Part shown: positions 34,926 through 44,257 of the stretch, piece after piece
Layout of the letters: each line of letters begins with the position of its first letter
Numbering within the stretch: the first letter of the stretch is position 1
Source: Xylanibacter rarus
GTDB taxonomy: Bacteria; Bacteroidota; Bacteroidia; Bacteroidales; Bacteroidaceae
NCBI RefSeq assembly: GCF_001275135.1
Contig: NZ_LFQU01000026.1
Location: forward strand, 1-45,254
Direction of reading: 5' to 3'
DNA length: 45,254 nucleotides
Program-made: the position numbers and the translations under genes
The notes under the pieces: generated by a model
Told to the model about the DNA's origin: nothing
What the model saw: the letters and a program-made list of their open reading frames with translations, nothing else
Databases searched by the model: none

Positions 34926-36872
34926 ATGCTGACATGGGCGGTATTTCTGAGTGATGTTTTGCCGCTGAAATTAATTTTATCTGTTATGCGCTTGATGTAT
35001 ACCCAATACGGCAGACCTGCCTTATGTCTGCCTTTCCTTTTAGCCTGTGTCATTGAATGTTGCTCTGCGGCATGCCGCGGTGTGCGTTGCGTGGCTCTAC
35101 GCGCCGCTGTGGCAGCATTGCTGTTGTCGTGTGTGTGTCCTGCGGTGGCAGGCAGGGCAGAAAAGAATGCGCTGAAGGAGCGGTGGACGGCATATCTGAA
35201 AGAGTATGTGCAGAATACTCCATCCAGCAAATTTTATATGAACGAGATCAACAAGATTAACCGCAGCAATGCCGACTCGCTGAAGCCTGCGCAGCTGGCA
35301 GCAAGCTATTATCCAATGTGCATGATGTTCACCGAGAAGGGCGACTTTCTGGCTGAGGTGCTCTTTGCCAGGATGGTGTTCAACGAGGTGAAGAAGACGG
35401 CTTCAAAGAAGACCGACTTCCTGATAATGGCAAAGTATGCCAACTCGGCCGGAATAGGCTACACGATGCTCGGATTTCATGAGGAAGGCCGCAAGATGTT
35501 CGACCGGGGTTCTGCCATAGCCCGTAAGTACGGTTTTAGGAATCTATTGTCGCAGATATATACTAATCAGGCACAATTATATTATGATACGGGTGACTAT
35601 GCCAAGGCTCTGAGGATGCTGATAAGTCTGAAGAGCCTGGCAGGGGCAAGCAGCATACTGTATAACAACATGGCGCTGGTCTACTGCGGACAGAAGGACA
35701 TGCCCACGGCCATTGCCTGCCTCGACAGTGCGATACAGTGTGCCGCCGGCAACAGAGATTTGCTGTCGCGCGTTTATATCAACAAGGGCGGACTACTCAC
35801 CGAGATGGGTAAATATAAAGAGGCTGAGAAGGCTCTTATGATGGCAGAGAAGACGCTGCCGGGCGAAAAATTTATGGTGTCAGAGCTGATGATAAGGCTC
35901 AACTTCGTGCAGCTTTATATAGCCATGGGGCAGAAGCATAAGGCTCTCAGCGAGATTGAATATATCGAGGAGAAGGTGATGCCGAAGCAGTCGGACGCCA
36001 TAAAGGGCAAGTATCTCAAGGAGATAGCCACTCTCTACATGAAGCTCAACTATTACGAAAGGGCGTCGAGATGCCTGCAGGAGAGCATGAAACTCAACGA
36101 CTCGCTCAACTTTGACAACCAGAAGAGGCAGCTCTTCCAGATGATGACATGGTATGACATAGCACAGCTGCGCAACGACAACATGGAGCTGAAGATGAAG
36201 TATGATTTTGCCAACATCAAGCTGCGCAACAGTATGATAATAGTTGTGGCCACCATACTCGTGGCCGTGTTGCTGTCGGTGCTCGTGGTTGTCAGCATAA
36301 AGAAACGCAAGAACGAGCAGAGGCAGAGCGCTATAATACTCGAGCAGGAAAAGAAGCTGAGGATGCTTGAGCAGAAAGAGCACGAATGGGAGAAAAAGAG
36401 AATGGAGAGCGAAATAGGAAAGAAGAGCCGCGAGCTGACGACATTCTCGATAGACCTTTCGTCGATAGACAATCTGCACAAGAACATCTGCGAGGAGCTG
36501 GCCGAGCTGAGCAAGGACATAGCCGAGGAAGACACGCGCAAGCGCGTCAACGGCATATCGCTGAAGCTGCGCCAGCAGACCGCCAATAGGCTCAACGAGG
36601 GCTTCAAGACATACTTCAACGAGGTGTCGCCGCTCTTCGACGCCAAGCTCAAGGAGGCTCACCCTAACCTTACGCTGAACGACTGCCGCCTGTGTGCCTA
36701 CATATACATGGGACTGACCTCGAAGGAGATATCGCAGATAACGTTCCGCGAGGTTGAGTCGGTAGAGAAGAGCCGCAACAGGCTAAGAAAGAAGATAAGC
36801 CTCGGCAGCGACGTGTCGATACGCGGATATCTGCAGTCGATAATTGACGACGGGCAAGACAGCGCGTCATGA
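34926..36872 (+). CDS. TPR - transmembrane - coiled coil - LuxR-like HTH regulator
   Basis: The product of up to 648 residues begins with a Cys-rich hydrophobic leader (probably a signal or first membrane segment, ending about LLLSCVCPAVAG). It then has five to six TPR-like helical pairs outside the cytoplasm and one clear membrane helix (NSMIIVVATILVAVLLSVLVVVSI). A long coiled coil (EQEKKLRMLEQKEHEWEKKRME) and a C-terminal LuxR/GerE-like helix-turn-helix follow (LTLNDCRLCAYIYMGLTSKEISQITFREVESVEKSRNRLRKK). This layout is found in Bacteroidetes membrane-bound regulators thought to pass a periplasmic signal to DNA; the signal is unknown. The start is uncertain: ATGs at 34926, 34986 and 34995, or a GTG near 35092 directly before the second hydrophobic stretch, are all possible. 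It is a single gene. Confidence 0.78.
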   Translation: MLTWAVFLSDVLPLKLILSVMRLMYTQYGRPALCLPFLLACVIECCSAACRGVRCVALRAAVAALLLSCVCPAVAGRAEKNALKERWTAYLKEYVQNTPSSKFYMNEINKINRSNADSLKPAQLAASYYPMCMMFTEKGDFLAEVLFARMVFNEVKKTASKKTDFLIMAKYANSAGIGYTMLGFHEEGRKMFDRGSAIARKYGFRNLLSQIYTNQAQLYYDTGDYAKALRMLISLKSLAGASSILYNNMALVYCGQKDMPTAIACLDSAIQCAAGNRDLLSRVYINKGGLLTEMGKYKEAEKALMMAEKTLPGEKFMVSELMIRLNFVQLYIAMGQKHKALSEIEYIEEKVMPKQSDAIKGKYLKEIATLYMKLNYYERASRCLQESMKLNDSLNFDNQKRQLFQMMTWYDIAQLRNDNMELKMKYDFANIKLRNSMIIVVATILVAVLLSVLVVVSIKKRKNEQRQSAIILEQEKKLRMLEQKEHEWEKKRMESEIGKKSRELTTFSIDLSSIDNLHKNICEELAELSKDIAEEDTRKRVNGISLKLRQQTANRLNEGFKTYFNEVSPLFDAKLKEAHPNLTLNDCRLCAYIYMGLTSKEISQITFREVESVEKSRNRLRKKISLGSDVSIRGYLQSIIDDGQDSAS

Positions 36873-37177
36873 TATATATGGGCAATAGGATGCCTGATAT
36901 ATATTTATCCTTATTCTTTATCCAACCCCGGCATCATCATATCAACAGCCGCCACGCGTCACTCCGATGCGCATGCTGCCGGCTGCCGGTGTCTTTATGT
37001 GTGACTGTAGGTATGGCAGAAGTGTCCGGCAAATATTTTCCCGGTGTGGCGTATGGGGTTAAACATTCAGGGGTAAATGCCTTGCCGGGATAGCTGCCTG
37101 CAGGCTGTGCATCTTTGTGGCGGTGACGGCTGTTAAGATAATATTTTTTATGCTATGAAGCCGTGTCATAAAAAGAC

Positions 37178-37226
37178 GGGGCGCCGGCCTTGATGTTTCA
37201 CAACAGTTATGTCATGCCGGCGCCCC
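37178..37226. terminator. GC-rich hairpin between convergent genes
   Basis: GGGGCGCCGGC (37178-37188) pairs with 37216-37226 around a 27-nt loop, in the gap between the regulator (+) and the T9SS cargo gene (-). It lies 51 bp after the minus-strand stop. The stretch 36873-37177 shows no gene. Confidence 0.65.
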
Positions 37227-37277
37227 ATTCAATAATGCCGTGCCCATACGTGATTCAGATTAAGCACGGCACACTAA

Positions 37278-39605
37278 TCAGTGAGTGATGTGCATTTTTC
37301 TTACTGTCTTGTTCTTTCCGTTATCTACCACGAGGATATACATGCCCTCGGGCACGTCGGTTACGTTCATTGTGGCTGTTGTGCCGCTCTCTGCAGCTGT
37401 CTTGACCACGTTGCCCGTCAGTCCGTAGAGGCTAATCTTCACGTTTTCTGCCGAGTTGAGGTCGATGTGTATCATGTCTGATACCGGGTTAGGATATATC
37501 CTCACGCTGTTGTCGGCTGCTGTCTCGCCGAGGCTGATGTCTGTGCCTTCAGCATTAAGGTCGATGACACAAGCGCCGAAATCATAGTCCTTGCGGATAT
37601 AACAAAGCAGATATTGTCCGTTATCAGATAAATCTGAAACTCCGTAAATTCTATACCCCTCTAAGTCTGTGTTATATTTCTCTGTTATCCAGTCGTTGAG
37701 GTCGCGCATGCCGTCTTCTTTGGTCCAGATGAACGGCACACCCCATATCTCTATGCCGGGCATTGTGGTCTGGAACGTACCGAAGGCCATCGATCCGTCG
37801 TTAGATATGCTGCTTACATAACCATAATAACCCTCTTTAGCCGGTGTGTTTTCGAGTATACCTAATCTCATCACGCCTGTTTCTTCGCTCCAGATATAAG
37901 GTTCTGCCATTTTTTGATCTTCAGCTGTCTCGTAATATGAAGCATCATTGCCATATCCGCCAACCCATTTGCCGTTGGGAGAAACGCATGAGCACATCTG
38001 CATTATGTTCTTGTAGTCAGCAAGGCCGACTTCCTTGTCCTTGAACAATATAATGCCGTCACCCCAAACTCCGTTTTCCTTCTTCCATACAGATGATGTC
38101 CACATGCCGTCAATGTCCTGATAGCCTACGGCTACTGTGCCGTCTGCGTTCAGTGCATCAACACGTGCGTTTGATGCTTTTTCCTGATATAGTCCGGGCA
38201 ATTCAATCAGTTTGCCGTCTTCTTCGTTCCATACTGCAGCGGCTGCTACGTTTTTGAATTTGAACGAGTCAGCATTTCTTATTACGTAAGCGTTTCCTCC
38301 AACACTTTTTCCGTCTCCAGATACACAATATCCACTACTTCCACTTTCACCCATTGGTGAGAAAAAACCGAGAGGAGTCCATTCGTCGGCGTTTCTGTCA
38401 TAGCGTGCCATTTCGCGGATTTGTGTTTCCGTAGCCTCTGACTGACGGAAATAGAATGTGCTCGAAGTACCGCATGTATATAATTCTTTACCGTTATATA
38501 TGATGCTGTTTACTGTTCCTTCAGTGTCGGCCAGGTCAGTGTTTATCTGCTCCCATGTCTTGCCGTTGTCGGCTGAATATATTATGGCCTCGCCCTTGCC
38601 TGTCACGTAGACATCGTCGCCGTTCCATACGGCAGAGAGCCATGTGCCGCTTGCATAGGCTTCAATTTCAGTCCATGTGGTTCCGCCGTCTGTTGTTACG
38701 GCTATGATATTGTCGCCTACTACTATTCCTTTCTCCGTGTCAGCGAAACTTACAGCCTTTAGCGCCTTGCCAAGGTCGCCGCACTGTGTCCATTCGCCTG
38801 CGCCTTCAGATGTGTATATGCGTCCCTCCTCGGTAACCATGTAGAACTTCTTGTCTGATGCATGGCATATAGCTGTGGGATGTCCTTCCCAGCCTGTAGC
38901 CGCGCTCCACGTCTCTGCGCCATTCTCCGAATAGTAAAGCGCTCCGCTGCCGTCAGCCAGAACTGCTGCTGCTGCACCATAGAACTCGCCGCTGAAGTCT
39001 ACAGCCACAAACTTGTCTACATCGTCGTCCTTGCCCGGATGCTCATATTCATCAGCCCACCATGAGCCAGAGCTAATAGTAGTTTGATAAAATCCGTTGT
39101 CACCTGCAATTATTCCAACATAATCGTTAAGGAAACATATTGTATTTATAGGTGAATCCATATTAGTAGGATTCCATCTTGTATTGAATCCTGTGTTTCT
39201 GATGACAATACCCTTATTGTCTTCGGTTTTGCCAACGGCAATGTATCCTCCGTTTATGTTTACGATATCCGTAAATGTGTATTTATCTACATATGACTTT
39301 CGTTGAAGTTCTGTTATAGGTTTTATAGTTGTTCTGACTATACCGGAAACATAATTTCCGTCAGCAGATATTATTCCGTTTCCTGATGATCCGGGGCCGT
39401 TTGAAGTACTACCGATCTCTGTCATGTTTCCGTCCTGTGATGACCATAAATAATATGGCATGGCCTGTCCGTAGGTTCCGCTTACTGTTCCGTCGTTGGA
39501 AATGCTTAACGGTGTGAAGTTGTTTTTTTGCATTTTAATCTGAGCAAACGACGGGGCAGAAGCTAATAATGTTGCAACTGCAGCGAAAAGTACTTGCTTT
39601 TTCAT
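37278..39605 (-). CDS. T9SS cargo protein with HAF and BNR/YCF48-like repeats
   Basis: The 775-residue protein has a signal peptide (MKKQVLFAAVATLLASAPSFAQ). HAF-like repeats sit at both ends (for example ISNDGTVSGTYG, VSPNGKWVGGYG, ISNDGSMAFGTF), around a central region of BNR/YCF48-like beta-propeller repeats (SENGAETWSA, TTDGGTTWTEI, SADNGKTWEQI). A type A T9SS sorting domain (VRIYPNPVSDMIHID..GMYILVVDNGKNKTVRKMHI) ends it. It should be exported through the T9SS and anchored or released at the surface; its function is unknown. It shares promoter layout and HAF-like repeats with the gene ending at 42536, suggesting paralogues. Confidence 0.82.
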   Translation of the reverse strand: MKKQVLFAAVATLLASAPSFAQIKMQKNNFTPLSISNDGTVSGTYGQAMPYYLWSSQDGNMTEIGSTSNGPGSSGNGIISADGNYVSGIVRTTIKPITELQRKSYVDKYTFTDIVNINGGYIAVGKTEDNKGIVIRNTGFNTRWNPTNMDSPINTICFLNDYVGIIAGDNGFYQTTISSGSWWADEYEHPGKDDDVDKFVAVDFSGEFYGAAAAVLADGSGALYYSENGAETWSAATGWEGHPTAICHASDKKFYMVTEEGRIYTSEGAGEWTQCGDLGKALKAVSFADTEKGIVVGDNIIAVTTDGGTTWTEIEAYASGTWLSAVWNGDDVYVTGKGEAIIYSADNGKTWEQINTDLADTEGTVNSIIYNGKELYTCGTSSTFYFRQSEATETQIREMARYDRNADEWTPLGFFSPMGESGSSGYCVSGDGKSVGGNAYVIRNADSFKFKNVAAAAVWNEEDGKLIELPGLYQEKASNARVDALNADGTVAVGYQDIDGMWTSSVWKKENGVWGDGIILFKDKEVGLADYKNIMQMCSCVSPNGKWVGGYGNDASYYETAEDQKMAEPYIWSEETGVMRLGILENTPAKEGYYGYVSSISNDGSMAFGTFQTTMPGIEIWGVPFIWTKEDGMRDLNDWITEKYNTDLEGYRIYGVSDLSDNGQYLLCYIRKDYDFGACVIDLNAEGTDISLGETAADNSVRIYPNPVSDMIHIDLNSAENVKISLYGLTGNVVKTAAESGTTATMNVTDVPEGMYILVVDNGKNKTVRKMHITH

Positions 39606-39673
39606 AGTTCGTAATTATTAAAGGGTTAATACTCTTCTTGTTTAATACATATGTTAAATCATGATTTACACCG

Positions 39674-39733
39674 CAAAATTATCGAAATCAAGCATAAATG
39701 TCAAGTTTTTCTACCCTGACAAAGCCCTGACAA
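39674..39733 (-). promoter_or_regulatory. Promoter with tandem TTGTCAGGG site (cargo gene 1)
   Basis: On the minus strand, two TTGTCAGGG repeats (39725-39733 and 39714-39722, 11 bp apart) are followed by TTGACA (39699-39704), a 17-nt spacer, and TAATTTTG (39674-39681). The ATG at 39605 is about 69 bp further. The same arrangement recurs at 44198-44257. From 39734 to 40295 I see no gene I can support. Confidence 0.75.
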
Positions 39734-40110
39734 CTTATGATTTTTTCTTATTTTAGGCTGTTTTCATGTTTAAATGTGGCTTTTTTATAGAAAAACATGT
39801 GTTTTTGTTATTTTTTGATTCTCTTTGCTGCTTATCTATCTATGAGGAGTCATTTATGCTTGGTTTTATGTAGAATATTTTGGATTTGCGGGTTTTGTGC
39901 CATTCTTCTCCTGTTTTATGGTGTGTTATTGGCTATGTCTGTTCCTATGGAAGGATATCTGATGATTTGTATTAACATCAAAAATAGTTTTACTCTGTGA
40001 ATTTGGAGAAAGTTGGTCAGCGTATGATTTAATTTAGAAAGAAGATTTTTGTTTTCGTCAGTTTATATGTTTTCTATTATTTTTTGTTATGATTGTATAA
40101 AGGGCTATAC

Positions 40111-40143
40111 GTTCAATATAAATGAATCCTAACGTGGCTTGGG
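40111..40143 (+). repeat. Weak relative of the MITE-like terminus
   Basis: TTCAATATAAATGAATCCTAACG followed by GGCTTGGG resembles the right end of the 18241-18442 element (CTCAATATAAA, then GAATCCTAATGACCG and TTTTGGG) with an internal deletion. The similarity is partial and may be chance. Confidence 0.3.
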
Positions 40144-40295
40144 ATAGAGCATCGTACCTTTTGATATCTTGTTAGAGTGAAGACGTACAGAAAGCGCCTC
40201 CCGTAGCTGCTGAAGGCAGTCTGCGTGCTGCGGCAAGACTCATGATCTGATGCCTGCATTATGCAGCCTGACGGCTCTGCTGACGCTATTATATG

Positions 40296-40338
40296 ACAAA
40301 GCCCCTATGCGCCGCGTTGTGCGCATAGGGGGCTTTGT
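40296..40338 (-). terminator. Terminator of the Omp28-like gene
   Basis: ACAAAGCCCCTATGCGC (40296-40312) pairs with 40321-40338 (one bulged G) around an 8-nt loop. It lies about 60 bp past the minus-strand stop at 40400. There is no gene on the other side. Confidence 0.8.
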
Positions 40339-40399
40339 TATGGCGGCAGCTGCCTGAGGCTTTTGTCCCGTCAGCTGCCTGATGTGCTTTTGAAGAAAA

Positions 40400-42334
40400 T
40401 TACTTAACGATAACTTTTATTGTTCTGCCGTCAGACATCTTTACGATGTTCAGACCCTTCACAGGCTTGCTTATCTTGCGGCCGTCTACAGTGTAGCGCT
40501 CAACCTCTACGCCAGTGCCCTTGTCTGTTATCGGGGCTTCGATGCCGGCTGTGATGCTTTCGCCAAGCTTACATGTCTCGGCGTTGTTGATCCATACGTC
40601 GCTCATGGCTGAATTATCTGTTACCGGACGGTTGATGAATGCCACTACGTGCATGTTTTCGGGCTTCCATGAGCTGTCGAGAGTGATAGTGTACTTGTTG
40701 CTGTATGTGTTGCCGTCCCAGTTGATGGCGCTGCCGAATGCATCTGACAAAGCCTTGCGCATAACGTTGTCGTGTATTTCGTCTCTGCTGCCGCCTGTCT
40801 GGGCTGCCTGTATGCCGTCTTCTGTGAGGAACACTGACAGAGCTGCGTCTTCGCCTACGTAGTCTTTAAACTCGCTGACGCCACTACCGTAAACCTCAAC
40901 GCTCAGTTCTCTTGTGCTTTCGTTGTATTCAGTCTTGATGTTGATGTTTGCGAATGCCGGCACGCTGTTAGAGTTTTCAACCACCTGATTGAGCATCTCG
41001 GCAGCCAGGTCTACATACTGTGAGTTGTATCCGAGTCCGAGAGTCAGTGTCTGATCAGCGTTCAGCTCCATGCTGGGCTCATAGTATCTGTTGAACATTC
41101 CTGACGGGTTGCCGCTCATGTTGAACATGTCTGATATGGCAAGTGCATCGTCGCAGATCATCGGGTCGCCGGCTGCAGGTATCTTGTTGTGGTGTGCCAC
41201 GATGATGATGTCGCCGCGCATGTCTGAAAGCTTCTGGAGAACGGGGTCTGCCAGCGGGCAGTATGTACATTTTGTTGAAGTGAACTGCTCAACGAGGTTC
41301 TTCTGTCTCAGCATGCTTTCGGCATATACGCTGACGTCCATGCCGGCAATGTCGTCCTCGGTGTACTCTGTAGGAGCCTGTCCGTTTATCTTTGTCACCT
41401 TAACGGCCAGTGTGTGCTTGCCTGATGCAGCGTCTGCAGGTATTGTGGCGTTGCCGTTCACGGTCTGCGGGCTGTTTGTCAGCGCAACGGGTGTTTCGGC
41501 TGTAGCTATCACGTTGTTGTCAAGCATCACGTCGATGGTGTATGCAGACGGGATGTTGTTTCCGTTGTTCTTTATTCTGTAGCTGTAGGCTATATTCTGT
41601 CCTGCCTGCACGAATTTTGATGATGTGAATGAGCTTATGGTGATGTCTTCGTCGGGGAAGCTTCCGCCCTTAACAACGGCCTGTATGCAGAAGTTGCCGT
41701 ACTGTGTGCCGAAGTTGTACCATCCTTCGCCGCCCTCTCCGAGGTTTCCGTACATGAGGCATCCGCCGTCAACAGCTCCGCCCGGGTTTACGTCCTGGTC
41801 TACTACCAGCGGATATTTTCCAGGCACTGATGTGAAGTCGTAGCAGATGAGATAGTCCACACCGTCTTCTACGGCTACAGGTGTTGTGAGCGTAACGTCG
41901 TTCCATCCCTTCTGGGTGCTGGCTACGGCCTCTTCCGACATGAGTGTCATCTCACCGCTTTCGAGCGCAACCTTGTATACGCTTACTTTAGATGCTCCGA
42001 TGAGCTCGCCGAGAGCGAAGCGCACTTTGGTTATCTGTCCGCCAACGAAGTGGCCTATCTGTGCCTTGGTGAACTCAACGCCGGCTTTAAACTGGCCGCT
42101 GCCGTTCAGTCCGAGGGCGTTTGTGCCCATCTCGTCTGAGTCATAGTAGCCCATTATTCTCTCGTCTGCGTCCATCGCTATGCGGTTGGGACCCATTGCC
42201 GGAGCCATGTGCTTGTTAATTACGGCTGTGTGTTGTCTTGTTACTGTGATGCTTCCGTCTGGTGTGAGCATCTGTGCGTTGACTGTCGTGAGCGACAGCA
42301 GCAGTGCAATCAGTGTAAAAAATGTTTTTCTCAT
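40400..42334 (-). CDS. Omp28-like secreted protein with C-terminal sorting-type domain
   Basis: The 644-residue protein has a signal peptide (MRKTFFTLIALLLSLTTVNAQ), then a jelly-roll-like region (VRFALGELIGASKVSVYKVALESGEMTL) and Ig-like segments. An Omp28/thioredoxin-like domain follows, with LVEQFTSTKCTYCPLADPVLQKL and IIVAHHNKIPAAGDPM. The CxxC (CTYC) could be redox active or structural. The end (VERYTVDGRKISKPVKGLNIVKMSDGRTIKVIV) is the short sorting-type tail common in Prevotella. The upstream extension to 42418 lacks a signal peptide, so ATG 42334 was used. Omp28 proteins are outer-membrane or secreted proteins of unclear role. It is 202 bp downstream of the second HAF cargo gene. Confidence 0.85.
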   Translation of the reverse strand: MRKTFFTLIALLLSLTTVNAQMLTPDGSITVTRQHTAVINKHMAPAMGPNRIAMDADERIMGYYDSDEMGTNALGLNGSGQFKAGVEFTKAQIGHFVGGQITKVRFALGELIGASKVSVYKVALESGEMTLMSEEAVASTQKGWNDVTLTTPVAVEDGVDYLICYDFTSVPGKYPLVVDQDVNPGGAVDGGCLMYGNLGEGGEGWYNFGTQYGNFCIQAVVKGGSFPDEDITISSFTSSKFVQAGQNIAYSYRIKNNGNNIPSAYTIDVMLDNNVIATAETPVALTNSPQTVNGNATIPADAASGKHTLAVKVTKINGQAPTEYTEDDIAGMDVSVYAESMLRQKNLVEQFTSTKCTYCPLADPVLQKLSDMRGDIIIVAHHNKIPAAGDPMICDDALAISDMFNMSGNPSGMFNRYYEPSMELNADQTLTLGLGYNSQYVDLAAEMLNQVVENSNSVPAFANINIKTEYNESTRELSVEVYGSGVSEFKDYVGEDAALSVFLTEDGIQAAQTGGSRDEIHDNVMRKALSDAFGSAINWDGNTYSNKYTITLDSSWKPENMHVVAFINRPVTDNSAMSDVWINNAETCKLGESITAGIEAPITDKGTGVEVERYTVDGRKISKPVKGLNIVKMSDGRTIKVIVK

Positions 42335-42384
42335 AACGTGATGATTATGGTTAATGATTTTGATAATTTGCCGTTTCAGACTTC

Positions 42385-42392
42385 CAAAGATA
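42385..42392 (-). promoter_or_regulatory. -7 promoter element of the Omp28-like gene
   Basis: The minus strand reads TATCTTTG followed by GAAG, 51 bp before the ATG at 42334. No TTGTCAGGG repeats are present here, unlike at the two HAF cargo genes. Confidence 0.6.
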
Positions 42393-42423
42393 GCATTCTT
42401 TATTGACTTTTGGTGCATAAAAT

Positions 42424-42469
42424 AGGGGATAAAAAGGTGGACAATGATGTTAAATAATGTTTATCCCCT
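42424..42469. repeat. 10-bp inverted repeat upstream of the Omp28-like gene
   Basis: AGGGGATAAA (42424-42433) pairs with TTTATCCCCT (42460-42469) around 26 nt. It lies upstream of the -7 element and might be an operator or a weak hairpin. Confidence 0.45.
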
Positions 42470-42489
42470 GATAATCAGATGTTTACAGA

Positions 42490-42524
42490 CATGCACCGCA
42501 GCTGTAATTTTGCTGCGGCGCATG
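42490..42524 (-). terminator. Hairpin after the second HAF cargo gene
   Basis: CATGCACCGCAGC (42490-42502) pairs with GCTGCGGCGCATG (42512-42524) with one mismatch. It lies just past the minus-strand stop at 42536. No long U-run follows. Confidence 0.6.
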
Positions 42525-42535
42525 CTCTTCTACTC

Positions 42536-44065
42536 TCATTTTACTACAACCTTTCGGCCGTTGATAATATATATACCCCTTTTCAGATTGTTTCTTACCT
42601 CGTTGTACTCGCCTTCTGCCACGATGCGTCCCTGCATGTCGTATGCCTTAACGTGGCTGTTGCCATCCTGCTCAATGCCGGTTATGCCTGTAGGCGTTCC
42701 GTCGAGCTTGATCAACCAACTGTCGTATATGCCTGCCGCACCAAAATATCCTGATATTACACGACCGTCGCCACTGCATATAGCTATACCAGTTTCTTTG
42801 TCAGATAGCCAGTCGGCAGCTTCTGTTTCACCTTTGGACCTAAGCCAGTCAATTAGAGTAACTTTTTCTTTGCTGTTGGCAGGATAGACATATGCCGTGC
42901 CAGCGTCGGATACGAAGAAGTCTCCGTCATTGGTTACACAGTAGCCTGACAAACCGTCTTTATAGTCATATAGTTCAGAAGTTTTGCCAACTGTCAGCAG
43001 TGCTGCGTCTCCAATAGTCCCTTCCCATCCTTTCTTACAAGTCGTGGCATAATATTTTCCGTTTGTTGACAGCCATACACCATTCATTGTGTAGAAGTTA
43101 GGTGTTACATGTTCGTAGTAGAAGCTTCGGAAGTTCATGAGTTTTTGTGAATATTCATCGCTAAGTGTCAAATAGCTATCCCATGCTTCGTTATACATAT
43201 TAAGGTTTTCTTCTGTCATGTAATATTTTGGGTCGGGATAATATGTCGGCCTTTGGGTTGATTCGCCAATGGTGTAGGCCCACAACGAGTCGGCGTATTC
43301 TGTTGAGTCCTGTTTGTATGCTCCGGCTTCTTCTTGGCTCAAATAATCGTAATAACTTGGTACGATAGGTTCTTCTGTCGGAAACTCAGGAAATTCTGTA
43401 CCCTCTTCGCATAAGCCTTTGTCATACACTTCATAGGTCCATGTGCCGTCTTCAGCTTTTTTGTATATCATCGGCAGACATTCGTTGTCTTGTCTTACAA
43501 GCTGCGCACCGATTACAGTGCCGTCTTCTGAAATGCAGTTTGGCAGAATGTATTGTGGTGCAACTCCAGTGAAGTCTTTCTCCGGATAAGGCAATTTTTC
43601 GTAATCTGCATATGTACCGTCGCTGTTCATTGTCCATATAACGGGTTCAATAGTAGTATTTCCGAATCCGTTGCTGTTGCCAATGTATCCCACTATATAT
43701 TTCCGTGAGTTTGTTATGGCGTTGGCTGATGAATATGTGTCGCCTTTTTTTACAGGTAGCTGTTTCCATTCTTTTTTCTCAATGTCTAATATTGAAGGCG
43801 CGCCGTCAATATTACCAACTAAAAATCCGTCATTGGTTACCATGTTGCCCATTCCGAGGGTGTAGCCTGTTACTCCGTCGCAGTATTCCTGCAGTTCGTC
43901 GGTCTCAGTATTTAGTATTCCTATGTAGCCATTATCTACGGATAACATCCATTTGCCGTTCTCGCTCATTGCGTGATAGCGTAATCCTGGAATTTCCTTC
44001 ATTATCTGTGCTGACATGAAACATGTGCTCAGCATCGTCATTGCTAGGAATAATAATTTCTTCAT
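42536..44065 (-). CDS. HAF-repeat secreted protein with C-terminal sorting-type domain
   Basis: The 509-residue protein has a signal peptide (MKKLLFLAMTMLSTCFMSAQ) and HAF-like repeats (MSENGKWMLSVDNG, VTNDGFLVGNIDG, CISEDGTVIGAQL, GDGRVISGYFGAAG). An acidic, Tyr-rich central insertion (about residues 225-330, for example YYDYLSQEEAGAYKQDSTEYADSLW) interrupts them. The C-terminal tail (GITGIEQDGNSHVKAYDMQGRIVAEG..RGIYIINGRKVVV) is a short T9SS-type sorting domain. It appears paralogous to the protein at 37278-39605 but lacks the BNR repeats. ATG 44065 begins the signal peptide and was preferred to 44089. Function unknown. Confidence 0.78.
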   Translation of the reverse strand: MKKLLFLAMTMLSTCFMSAQIMKEIPGLRYHAMSENGKWMLSVDNGYIGILNTETDELQEYCDGVTGYTLGMGNMVTNDGFLVGNIDGAPSILDIEKKEWKQLPVKKGDTYSSANAITNSRKYIVGYIGNSNGFGNTTIEPVIWTMNSDGTYADYEKLPYPEKDFTGVAPQYILPNCISEDGTVIGAQLVRQDNECLPMIYKKAEDGTWTYEVYDKGLCEEGTEFPEFPTEEPIVPSYYDYLSQEEAGAYKQDSTEYADSLWAYTIGESTQRPTYYPDPKYYMTEENLNMYNEAWDSYLTLSDEYSQKLMNFRSFYYEHVTPNFYTMNGVWLSTNGKYYATTCKKGWEGTIGDAALLTVGKTSELYDYKDGLSGYCVTNDGDFFVSDAGTAYVYPANSKEKVTLIDWLRSKGETEAADWLSDKETGIAICSGDGRVISGYFGAAGIYDSWLIKLDGTPTGITGIEQDGNSHVKAYDMQGRIVAEGEYNEVRNNLKRGIYIINGRKVVVK

Positions 44066-44197
44066 AATCGTTCTTTTTTTAAGGTTCATGTAGGTTTGTT
44101 ACTGATTTTTACCCTATCCGGACTATGGGTGTTTTTTTGTATAAATTTCATTGTTTTGTTGTGTTGCCCGATTTTGATTCAGGCGTTATTCACATCG

Positions 44198-44257
44198 CAA
44201 AATTATTTAATTCACATATCACTTCCAAGCTTTTCTACCCTGACAAAGCCCTGACAA
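44198..44257 (-). promoter_or_regulatory. Promoter with tandem TTGTCAGGG site (cargo gene 2)
   Basis: Two TTGTCAGGG repeats (44249-44257 and 44238-44246, 11 bp apart) precede TTGGAA (44223-44228), a 17-nt spacer and TAATTTTG (44198-44205). Every spacing equals that at 39674-39733. The ATG at 44065 is about 133 bp further. Confidence 0.75.

Noticed and set aside
37141-37277. Small RNA gene near the GC-rich hairpin
   Set aside because: The hairpin is well explained as a terminator between convergent genes, and no promoter is seen before it.
39674-39733. Assigning the tandem TTGTCAGGG site to a LytTR- or PorX-type regulator
   Set aside because: The sequence does not match the LytTR consensus closely and no evidence ties it to PorX, so only an unknown regulator was proposed.
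39797-40000. 67-codon hydrophobic plus-strand frame
   Set aside because: It lies in AT-rich non-coding sequence, with no promoter, no conserved pattern and Cys/Phe-rich content typical of chance frames.
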